Both the position numbers and the translations under genes were made by a program. From a virus: a stretch of 42,855 nucleotides of DNA. The stretch is from positions 1 to 42,855 of the IMG/VR virus record IMGVR_UViG_3300033153_003852; one strand, given 5' to 3'. The notes below the pieces were generated by a model, which worked only from the letters and a program-made list of their open reading frames with translations, had not been told where the DNA came from and did not search any database. Below are positions 6,864 through 13,486 of this stretch, piece after piece. Position 1 is the first letter of the stretch. Every line of letters starts with the position of its first letter.

Positions 6864-7427
6864 CTACCAGCCAGCTTCTATCAATTTCTTATCTACTTCC
6901 TTCTTACTGACTTTGGCATAGTGCTTATGTAATGTCAGGATTGAGCAGCCCAATATATTAGCGACGTTTTCATAAGACAGTTTCACATCCTCTATTAGAT
7001 AGACGGCCAGCGAGTGTCTTAGTGTGTTTGGTGATACGTCTGGCAGCCCTGACTTAGCTCCAATTTCTTTCATTATCCTGTAGAAGTACATATTCCCTTT
7101 TTTGCGTTTTCTTTTCACGATATGATTATAGAATGCTTCGACATCAAAATCTATCTTATTATGTTTGACAATCCCAGGTAATATTTCCCATAGATTTTTC
7201 ACACCTTTTATTTTCCCCTTCATTGGTCGATACCATCTGATGTATGTGTGTCCGTGTATATTCATTTCCCTGATCCGTGATTCTTTCCGATATAGACAGC
7301 AAACGTGCATCCCAGTATACCTGAGCAGTAGGAATGTCCTGTAATGGTCACTATCCTTTGGATATGAACATGCGATTGCCTCTAATTTATCCAGCTCCTC
7401 TGTAGTCATTGGTAGTTTTTGTACCAT
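6864..7427 (-). CDS. Tyrosine recombinase, catalytic residues altered
   Basis: A 187 aa protein corresponding to the catalytic domain of phage-type tyrosine recombinases, without the N-terminal core-binding domain. The family's first Arg box appears as L-R-Y-T-G-M-H41, where the usual Arg is His. The HxxR box is N134-T-L-R137-H138, lacking the first His. The third box L-G-C161-S has Cys for His/Trp. The nucleophile Tyr170 in H-K-H-Y-A-K-V is kept, as is a Lys-rich beta hairpin (M-K-G-K-I-K-G). So it folds like an integrase but may be weak, inactive or a DNA-binding accessory factor. GAGGTGA gives a firm start. Inverted repeats lie on both sides. Confidence 0.8.
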   Translation of the reverse strand: MVQKLPMTTEELDKLEAIACSYPKDSDHYRTFLLLRYTGMHVCCLYRKESRIREMNIHGHTYIRWYRPMKGKIKGVKNLWEILPGIVKHNKIDFDVEAFYNHIVKRKRKKGNMYFYRIMKEIGAKSGLPDVSPNTLRHSLAVYLIEDVKLSYENVANILGCSILTLHKHYAKVSKKEVDKKLIEAGW

Positions 7428-7474
7428 TCATCTCACCTCTATGTTATATGTTATGCGATTGCATTACGCCAGAC

Positions 7475-7499
7475 AAGGATTCTAAACTATTTAATCCTT
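7475..7499. repeat. Inverted repeat AAGGATT/AATCCTT
   Basis: Seven-base perfect arms with an 11-base spacer containing ACTATTTAA, a word also found at 6302 and 6352. On the minus strand the spacer reads TTAAATA and could serve as a TATA box for the recombinase about 50-60 bases downstream. On the plus strand the repeat is followed by T's like a terminator, but no plus gene precedes it. Confidence 0.4.
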
Positions 7500-7912
7500 T
7501 TTATCGCCAATTCTCAACAGTGTCCGACAACCGTCAGCCAGCAGCGGGCCAAAGGCGGTCGAGAGGAAATTACAAGGATATTCTAAGGTGCATGGAAAAA
7601 CTATATTGTTGTTTTCGATAATCGGTTTTGTTACTGGCAGTGTAAAAGGTGAACGGAAAGTAAACTGTGCTTCTACACGAATTTGAAGTCCGATTCTGAT
7701 TTGTACATGAACCCGCCAGATAGTCCCGTCCACAGCGTTTGGCAGATCACAGTATCGAGTGCAATCTTTCTGAGTGCCAGAGTATTGATAGCGAGTGCGA
7801 CCTCGAAATCGTCTGGTATAATCATTGTGATTGTGTTTGGCATTAGTAGCGGCATGGCCTTCATAGTGAGATATATATACATTTGTGATATTAAAATTAA
7901 ACCCTACAAAAG

Positions 7913-7921
7913 TTATAAATA
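7913..7921 (+). promoter_or_regulatory. TATA box for the small membrane protein gene
   Basis: TTATAAATA centred about 36 bases before the ATG at 7953. With standard spacing the transcript would start near 7943, giving a leader of about ten bases that includes GGTGT. Confidence 0.55.
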
Positions 7922-7952
7922 ATCATTAAAACAATGATGTTTCGGTGTCGAA

Positions 7953-8159
7953 ATGGATAACAAACCTGTTATAGAACCGAAGCCAGCGATTATTTTAGAT
8001 GTGAATCCAGTGGCTGAAAGCGTTGATGTTGGGGTGGACATTGACGGCGATGGTAAGCCGGACATTCATACAAAGATAACCATCACGGACAAGCGTGTCT
8101 GGGCGATAATCAGTCTAATAGTCATAATTATAGGGACAAAGACCGCTGGCCTTTGGTGA
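7953..8159 (+). CDS. Small membrane protein with calcium-loop-like motif, 68 aa
   Basis: The N-terminal two thirds are acidic and hydrophilic and contain D-V-G-V-D-I-D-G-D-G-K-P-D (about residues 26-38), resembling an EF-hand or dockerin calcium loop. Residues about 48-66 (V-W-A-I-I-S-L-I-V-I-I-I-G) form one membrane helix at the C-terminus. It stands alone: its own TATA box upstream and a hairpin terminator at 8184-8208 downstream. A holin-like, envelope-anchoring or exclusion role is possible; none is shown by the sequence. Confidence 0.7.
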   Translation: MDNKPVIEPKPAIILDVNPVAESVDVGVDIDGDGKPDIHTKITITDKRVWAIISLIVIIIGTKTAGLW

Positions 8160-8183
8160 ATCATAAATCAAGTTTCCCTCCCC

Positions 8184-8208
8184 GAGGGTTGAAACACCCT
8201 CACCTTTT
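8184..8208 (+). terminator. Hairpin with T-run
   Basis: GAGGGT, a six-base loop and ACCCTC, followed after two bases by TTTTT. It lies 25 bases after the membrane protein stop and just before the TATA box of the terminase unit, so it separates the two transcripts. Confidence 0.65.
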
Positions 8209-8219
8209 TCTTAACCAAA

Positions 8220-8230
8220 AATATATATAT
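8220..8230 (+). promoter_or_regulatory. TATA box for the terminase unit
   Basis: AATATATATAT preceded by a purine-rich stretch. Predicted transcription start near 8251, ten bases before the ATG at 8261, matching the other short-leader promoters. Confidence 0.55.
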
Positions 8231-8260
8231 CCCTGAATCTATTAATATACGGTGCTTGAA

Positions 8261-8725
8261 ATGACAGAATGCCCGATATGCGAGAGTGAATTTGAAAAGA
8301 CTGGTGATACATCCTTATGTGAACTATGTAATTCCAAGCGTTTCTTCAATGATGACCGGCGCGAAATCCAATATCGGTTAGATACCGTTATCAGGATTGA
8401 AAAACTTAGAGAAGTGTTCGGAGATGACTATGATGACATCCTTCATAATGACATGGTAGAACAGATAGTCCGGTGCGAGATTAATATGAAGCACTATGAG
8501 AAGATAATCGCCAATGATACCGAAACCCCTCAAATCATGGAGCTTTTGCGGTCTGAAAGAAATCACTGGCGCAACCTTGCTGATAAATTGAATCTGACAA
8601 TCAAATCAATTCGGAGGGATACTAAATTTATGAAACACGAATTTGTGGGTGAGTTCAAGGATTACATGGCAATGATTCTGGCAGGCATGGAAAAGGAAAA
8701 GACTGGAAAGAAGAAAGGAAAATAG
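8261..8725 (+). CDS. Putative small terminase subunit
   Basis: A 154 aa protein immediately before the large terminase, the usual place for the small subunit that recognises viral DNA. It opens with a zinc ribbon (C-P-I-C near residue 4 and C-E-L-C near 22). The rest is almost wholly helical, with a basic end (K-E-K-T-G-K-K-K-G-K). No family match is claimed; the call rests on position, size and helical content. The ATG at 8261 was chosen because GGTG lies six bases upstream. GTG at 8252 is the alternative and would be almost leaderless. Confidence 0.5.
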   Translation: MTECPICESEFEKTGDTSLCELCNSKRFFNDDRREIQYRLDTVIRIEKLREVFGDDYDDILHNDMVEQIVRCEINMKHYEKIIANDTETPQIMELLRSERNHWRNLADKLNLTIKSIRRDTKFMKHEFVGEFKDYMAMILAGMEKEKTGKKKGK

Positions 8726-8734
8726 AGGTAAATA

Positions 8735-10144
8735 ATGGAGTCTGGTGAGTTCATCGACAGGTGCGAGAAGGACGTTGCGTTCTTTGCCCATCACATCCTA
8801 TACAAGCAAAAGCGGGTATTATCACCCAAACAAATAGAGTTAATCAATGCCTTCAAGACACATTATCATGCCGCTGGAATATCAACGAGACAGGGAGGCA
8901 AGTCCACGACATTGGGCGTTTATGATACCCACGAGTTATGTTTTGGAAAGGCGAAGGATGGCGAACCAGATCACACTTTCATTTATGCGCCGATATTAGA
9001 CCAGACTGAGATTGTTATGGGTGTAATCCATCAATTCTTTAATACCGTCCCATTATTGAAAGGATATGTAGACGAGCAATTGAAATATTCTATCAGGATG
9101 AAAAACGGCAATACCTTAACTGCCATGAGCGCATCTGAATTATCTCATGTCCGAGGACACAGCCCCACCAAAATCCAGATTGACGAAAGCCAGGACATAT
9201 CAGACCGAAAGTATTTTGATGATATTTTACCAAGCGGGGCGGCCACTGGTGCGAAAATCCAAGAGACTGGCACACCGAAAGGTAGGAATCATTTCTATCA
9301 ACTGACACGTATAAAAGAAGAAGGGTTGAAGATTGTATATCAGCACTGGGAGGAGTGCCCGTTCATCGACAAGGCTTATGTTTTGCGTAGAAAAGCCAGA
9401 ATGCCGAGGGCTAAATTCGAGGCTGAATTTTGTTGTAAATTCCTAACTGAAACAAATGTCGCTTTTGCCACTCAAATGCTGGACACTATAATATCACTCG
9501 ACCCAGACGAGCCAGTTAAGATTCCAGAAATGAGACAGTTCTTTTTGGGCGGCGACATTGGAAAGCAGGATGAATCTGTATTTGTGATTCTCGGATGGGA
9601 TGGGAAGAAATTATATCAGGTCGATATGAGACGCTTATCATCTTTCGCATCGTATAAATCCGTACATGAGGAAATCGTGAGCCTGTATGATGAATACAAT
9701 ATCGCCAACGGCCTCATTGACGCAACCCGTGAGGAATCCTTAGTTGATATGCTACCAGATAATCTAAATGTCGAAGGGATATTCTTGTCATCTGAGGAAA
9801 AACAAGGAATAGTTGAGGAGTTTCTTAAACTGGGTGAGGGCAATGTTGAAGTTGGCTATGACCCGCAAGTATTTCTCTGGAAGGATTATGATTTACGCCA
9901 GCAATTCTATGAATGGGAGGCTAAAAAGTTGAAAAGCGGTAAGACCAGATACCATCACCCGAAAGGCTCAAATGATGATATTGTGATTGCTACGTTGCTG
10001 GCGTGTAAGGCGTACATTGACGAGAATGATGTTGTCGATTATGGGACAAGTGCGATAACTCAAAATGTCAGGCAGGGGTTATCTGTATTAGCCGATAATA
10101 ATCCATTGAGCGTTTTAAGGCACGACAATCCTTTCAGTCGTTAA
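8735..10144 (+). CDS. terL: Terminase large subunit
   Basis: The DNA-packaging motor and nuclease, 469 aa. The ATPase half has a variant Walker A S-T-R-Q-G-G-K-S-T (50-58) and Walker B I-Q-I-D150-E151-S. The RNase H-like nuclease half has G-G-D274-I-G, L-I-D329-A-T and G-S-N-D414-D415, the expected three acidic sites. Length is normal. It follows the zinc-ribbon gene after nine bases with GAGGT upstream. The stop overlaps the stop of a convergent minus-strand ATPase gene, so the late operon is interrupted here by a reversed cassette. Confidence 0.95.
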   Translation: MESGEFIDRCEKDVAFFAHHILYKQKRVLSPKQIELINAFKTHYHAAGISTRQGGKSTTLGVYDTHELCFGKAKDGEPDHTFIYAPILDQTEIVMGVIHQFFNTVPLLKGYVDEQLKYSIRMKNGNTLTAMSASELSHVRGHSPTKIQIDESQDISDRKYFDDILPSGAATGAKIQETGTPKGRNHFYQLTRIKEEGLKIVYQHWEECPFIDKAYVLRRKARMPRAKFEAEFCCKFLTETNVAFATQMLDTIISLDPDEPVKIPEMRQFFLGGDIGKQDESVFVILGWDGKKLYQVDMRRLSSFASYKSVHEEIVSLYDEYNIANGLIDATREESLVDMLPDNLNVEGIFLSSEEKQGIVEEFLKLGEGNVEVGYDPQVFLWKDYDLRQQFYEWEAKKLKSGKTRYHHPKGSNDDIVIATLLACKAYIDENDVVDYGTSAITQNVRQGLSVLADNNPLSVLRHDNPFSR

Positions 10145-10497
10145 TTCACCAAATCAAACATCTTCCTATCGCTTCCAGTGATTATCAATTCTTTGGTTTT
10201 GCTACAAAGTGATAGAACCACTATCTTGAACACATCGACATTCAAAAATTCAGCATTATCTATGACTATTAATTCTGGCGTTAACTCTTTGGCCATGCCA
10301 TTCTCCAAATCATTGAAAGACATGACTGTTGTATTCATCGGGAAACGGTATGTTTGTTTTAGTCTCTTTATTTCTGGTCGATTGTGTGTTAAGAATAGTT
10401 TGTCAATGTGTTTCTTTTTATGGTCGTGTATTTTGTCAATCAATTCAGTTGTCTTTCCTTCTCTTCTGTCCCAATATAATATTGTAGTTTTCATCAT
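10141..10497 (-). CDS. Small P-loop NTPase
   Basis: A 118 aa minimal P-loop protein. Walker A is in Y-W-D-R-R-E-G-K-T-T (about residues 8-17) and Walker B in L-I-V-I-D-N-A-E (77-84). The C-terminal T-G-S-D-R-K is placed like a helicase sensor. It resembles a single ATP-binding domain of SF1-like enzymes or a stripped terminase-like ATPase. It is last in a reversed five-gene cassette and ends over the large terminase stop. Its task is unknown; packaging, transcription or host control are all possible. Confidence 0.65.
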   Translation of the reverse strand: MMKTTILYWDRREGKTTELIDKIHDHKKKHIDKLFLTHNRPEIKRLKQTYRFPMNTTVMSFNDLENGMAKELTPELIVIDNAEFLNVDVFKIVVLSLCSKTKELIITGSDRKMFDLVN

Positions 10498-10685
10498 TTC
10501 ACTTCCATTTTCTCATCGGAATCGGGGTAAACCATTGTGATTGTTCCGAGTACAATAAGACTTAGTGCTAAAATAACATGTATTAATATTCGCTCTTGCC
10601 ATATTTCTAATGCAATTAAACACATTATCAGTAATAATATACCACCAGTTATGATTGTTGTACCTGTCTTATCTTTCAATGTCAT
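10494..10685 (-). CDS. Two-helix membrane protein, 63 aa
   Basis: Two hydrophobic helices (about residues 10-27 and 33-52) joined by a short polar turn, with a charged C-terminus. The start follows GGGGGTGATTGA and abuts the preceding stop. Size and topology resemble a holin, but the gene lies outside a lysis context and no lysin is seen. It could equally be a membrane-associated moron. Confidence 0.6.
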   Translation of the reverse strand: MTLKDKTGTTIITGGILLLIMCLIALEIWQERILIHVILALSLIVLGTITMVYPDSDEKMEVK

Positions 10686-10859
10686 TCAATCACCCCCATA
10701 TTTGTCTTTGACAGCTTGCTGGAGCGGGGTTAATGTTGCACATTCATAGTTGTGATAATACGCAATGAGTCCACCAACTCTGTTTGACATCCATGACTTT
10801 TCCACTCTTTTCTGCCACGGCCATATTATTTTATTACAGTTTGAGCATTTTTTCATCAT
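10686..10859 (-). CDS. Zinc-ribbon miniprotein, 57 aa
   Basis: C-S-N-C at residues 5-8 and a further Cys at 40, with Trp-rich segments (IIWPWQKRVEKSW). The ATG at 10859 follows GGAAGTGA. A longer frame starting at 10961 lacks a ribosome site and would cover the gene before it. Function unknown; member of the reversed cassette. Confidence 0.6.
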   Translation of the reverse strand: MMKKCSNCNKIIWPWQKRVEKSWMSNRVGGLIAYYHNYECATLTPLQQAVKDKYGGD

Positions 10860-10860
10860 T

Positions 10861-11007
10861 TCACTTCCTTCTTTTGTTTTTCCGTGGTCTGTCCCAGTAT
10901 GGTGAATAACACTTCGGACAAACCCTTGGTTTCTTATCTTGCGGTGTCCATTGATGACCACACCTATAACATTCGACCCCGTCCTTTGTGATTTTTATTC
11001 GTTTCAT
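10861..11007 (-). CDS. Zinc-ribbon protein, 48 aa
   Basis: A complete two-CxxC ribbon: C-Y-R-C (13-16), W-T-P, C-P-K-C (30-33), then Y-W-D-R-P and a basic tail. This is a recurrent archaeal/viral ribbon that probably binds nucleic acid. It matches the frame upstream of the HNH gene start, which has the same C..C, W-T-P, C-P-K-C, Y-W-D spacing. GGCGGTGA precedes the ATG at 11007. Confidence 0.7.
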   Translation of the reverse strand: MKRIKITKDGVECYRCGHQWTPQDKKPRVCPKCYSPYWDRPRKNKRRK

Positions 11008-11011
11008 TTAT

Positions 11012-11170
11012 TCACCGCCTTTTTTTGTTTGACCTTCCGTATTGTACCGCTGGCCGCCTGGCTTTCATCATCTTTTTATAATACTTTTTTTGACATTCAA
11101 GACAAAAACTATACCCATCATAGACAAATATAGCATCATCACCACATCCTACGCATATCATAGTGACCAT
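11012..11170 (-). CDS. Zinc-ribbon protein with basic tail, 52 aa
   Basis: C-V-G-C (6-9) and C-L-E-C (23-26) form one ribbon. Residues 28-52 are strongly basic (K-K-Y-Y-K-K... R-S-N-K-K-R-R), so nucleic-acid binding is likely. First gene of the reversed cassette, with a TATA box at 11184-11193. The ATG at 11161 is an alternative leaderless start. It ends four bases before the next start. Confidence 0.6.
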   Translation of the reverse strand: MVTMICVGCGDDAIFVYDGYSFCLECQKKYYKKMMKARRPAVQYGRSNKKRR

Positions 11171-11183
11171 TATATCAATCCGT

Positions 11184-11193
11184 ATTATATAAT
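11184..11193 (-). promoter_or_regulatory. TATA box for the reversed cassette
   Basis: ATTATATAAT, palindromic. On the minus strand it directs a start near 11163 for the zinc-ribbon gene. It lies 28 bases from the TATA box of the divergent portal unit, so both promoters could be controlled by one bound protein. Confidence 0.45.
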
Positions 11194-11220
11194 TTTTTGG
11201 ATTATAATTTCATCATGTCA

Positions 11221-11233
11221 TAAATAATATATA
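11221..11233 (+). promoter_or_regulatory. TATA box for the portal-capsid unit
   Basis: TAAATAATATATA. Expected transcription start about 11255, so the portal mRNA is leaderless or nearly so. This restarts late transcription after the reversed cassette. Confidence 0.5.
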
Positions 11234-11266
11234 CACTATCTTATATTAATAACCTTGTTAGATTAT

Positions 11267-13486
11267 ATGTCCTCAGCCGTTGATAATGAAGTCGAAATAG
11301 ACTATGGAAATAAAGAGCGTGGCTATGTCCAGCCTTTTGACGATTACGTAAGCGAGATGATAGATTATATCGATTCTTATGGAGTTGATGAGCCGAGCAT
11401 TACGGCCAGGCGTAGTATGATGAAGGATGCTCAGGTCAAGGCCGCTGTCGGATTGTTAAAAGAAGGAGTATTATCATCTGGCTGGGAAATTCATTATGAC
11501 TGGGATGAGCAAAAAGAACTCGGAACAGAAATGACCAACTATCTTTATGAATCACTTAATCGAATCAATGAACAGCCTTATAGTGCTGGCGGAATCGAGG
11601 ACTTAATCGAGAAATGGATGGGCGCACTCTGGTATAAAAAGATGGTATGTGAGTTGGTCTATGCCCATGATAAGCAGAATGAATACATCTATGTCAAAAA
11701 GGCCAAAGTCTTACCGCCCGAAAGTATCAAATTGCCATGCGACCCATACGGCAATCTCAAAGCCATCCAACAATTCCCTTATAATATCGAGACTGAAAAC
11801 CTATACAGCACTGGTGATTATGTCGATACCAAGCCAGTTGAACTTGATATGAATCAATGTCTTTTATGGGTCAATGGGGACGATTATAGCCAGTTCAACG
11901 GTGAATCTGAGCTTGATTGTGTTTATAAATACTGGTTCTTAAAGGATTTCATTCTTAAGTTTTGGTCTATGTTCGTAGAACGGTTTGGCGCGCCGCTGTT
12001 AATCTCATTCGTCAGAGCCAAAAACATGGATAAAGCCAGGGAAAGAATGAAAAACGTAATTATTGAAACCTCACTGGCGATGGAAAAAGACGATAAAATC
12101 GAAATGATGGAACCCAAAAAAGAAGGTAAAGTTTTCAACATGATGATTTCGTATTGTGATAATAATATTTCCAAAGGTCTTTTACGTTCATTATTGCTCG
12201 GATCTAAAACTGAAGAGTCACGGTCAGATTCCGATGTCGATTTTAGATTATTTGAATTTAGGATTGAGTTTATCCAGCGCAAATTACAAAATCTTACACG
12301 GGCATTGATCAAAAAGGAAATTGATTTGAATTTCAATGATGTTAAGCACTATCCCGTTTTCACATTCAGTCCATTCAGTGATAGAAAGAAGCGGGAAATG
12401 GCTCAGACCTTCGACCTGTTGGTTAAGAACTCATTAATTCACCCGCTTGAGCCGTGGGTGCGAAGGGAATTACAATTGCCAGAAATGGAAGATAGATTCG
12501 AGGACGACTTAGACCAGGCTTGGAAAGCGAAGATGTCCGCTGGTAGCGGGGCGATTATTGCAACCCAATCACCAACGGCGGAGATAACGAGGACGGAAGC
12601 CCAGACCAATCAGCGTCAGAGAAAGGGCGTTGGTGAGACGGCACAATTGGCAGATGACCCAGTATCAAGGGTCGAAGCCCAGTTAGACGAAGCCGATAAG
12701 AAGTTTGGGGATTTCTTAGTTCCGACATTGCAGGATTCTATTAAGGGATTGATTAAGGACATTGAAAAGAAGCTGAAGGATGATAAGTCAGTTGAGTTTG
12801 CCGAAGTTCCTACATGGCTTAAGAATCTGCAATACACGATTGTGGGGCTGGAAGCGGGGTTCGCTGAATTGTTCGATGAGATAATGGTCGATGTGGTACT
12901 GTCTGATAATTCATATTTGTCTGGAATGGGTATGAAGCCGTCTTTCGATGTTCGTACAAGGACTGGTGCTTTCAAGTGGATTGATAAGAGGATAGGGGAT
13001 GTTAGGAGCGGCCTATTGGATTATGGCAGTGCCAATGCCAAAGCCCTTGAATTGAGAATCCTTGAGGACACCAAGGCGATAGTCCAGTCTGGAATAGATG
13101 AAGGGCTACGTGGTAGGGATGTCGTTAAGAATCTGGAAGATGGATTATTGGGCAATCGGTACTCGAAAGCCCAATTAAAAACCGTTGTCCAGACGAATAC
13201 CACAGCCATAGTCAATCAGGGCAAAAAGGCGTTTGCCCGTGCCAATGTCCCGTTTGTGAAGGGCATGGTATTCTATGCAGTCGTTGATAAGAATACAACT
13301 GATATTTGCCGTGAGAGGGATGGGAAGGTCTTTGCAATCGATGACCCAGCACTCGATAAAAATACTCCTCCACTTCATTTTTCTTGCAGATCGAGTTTGT
13401 CATATATCATTAGCGGACAACCAAAATACAGTCCAGAGGGGATAACCGCAGACATTCCAACCGGATTTGGAGGGGATATTGGATGA
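11267..13486 (+). CDS. Portal protein fused to MuF head-morphogenesis domain
   Basis: Residues up to about 440 form a Mu gp29/DUF935-like portal, the ring through which DNA enters the capsid. The C-terminal part (about 560-739) is a MuF/SPP1 gp7-like domain ending in the family signature V-D-K-N-T-T-D-I-C, D-G-K-V-F, P-P-L-H-F-S-C-R-S. These are usually separate neighbouring genes; here they form one chain joined by a polar linker. The ATG at 11267 is used. TTG at 11255 sits almost exactly at the predicted transcription start, and neither has a ribosome site. The stop overlaps the next start (ATGA). Confidence 0.9.
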   Translation: MSSAVDNEVEIDYGNKERGYVQPFDDYVSEMIDYIDSYGVDEPSITARRSMMKDAQVKAAVGLLKEGVLSSGWEIHYDWDEQKELGTEMTNYLYESLNRINEQPYSAGGIEDLIEKWMGALWYKKMVCELVYAHDKQNEYIYVKKAKVLPPESIKLPCDPYGNLKAIQQFPYNIETENLYSTGDYVDTKPVELDMNQCLLWVNGDDYSQFNGESELDCVYKYWFLKDFILKFWSMFVERFGAPLLISFVRAKNMDKARERMKNVIIETSLAMEKDDKIEMMEPKKEGKVFNMMISYCDNNISKGLLRSLLLGSKTEESRSDSDVDFRLFEFRIEFIQRKLQNLTRALIKKEIDLNFNDVKHYPVFTFSPFSDRKKREMAQTFDLLVKNSLIHPLEPWVRRELQLPEMEDRFEDDLDQAWKAKMSAGSGAIIATQSPTAEITRTEAQTNQRQRKGVGETAQLADDPVSRVEAQLDEADKKFGDFLVPTLQDSIKGLIKDIEKKLKDDKSVEFAEVPTWLKNLQYTIVGLEAGFAELFDEIMVDVVLSDNSYLSGMGMKPSFDVRTRTGAFKWIDKRIGDVRSGLLDYGSANAKALELRILEDTKAIVQSGIDEGLRGRDVVKNLEDGLLGNRYSKAQLKTVVQTNTTAIVNQGKKAFARANVPFVKGMVFYAVVDKNTTDICRERDGKVFAIDDPALDKNTPPLHFSCRSSLSYIISGQPKYSPEGITADIPTGFGGDIG

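Larger units (their letters stand above)
7428..7952. other. Region with no convincing gene
   Basis: About 525 bases between the recombinase and the first late gene. The best frame is on the plus strand, about 7683-7922: 79 codons from a TTG, with two hydrophobic segments (around residues 21-40 and 46-66) like a small membrane hairpin. It lacks a ribosome site, and its end overlaps the next gene's TATA box. A minus-strand frame is also open from about 7925 to 7491 but has no start until a GTG at 7733. The stretch may hold a decayed gene, a holin-like protein or part of an attachment site. Confidence 0.35.

Noticed and set aside
7491-7925. Long open frame on the minus strand between recombinase and the first late gene
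   Set aside because: No start codon for most of its length, no ribosome site, and three other frames are equally open there. Composition alone does not mark it as coding.
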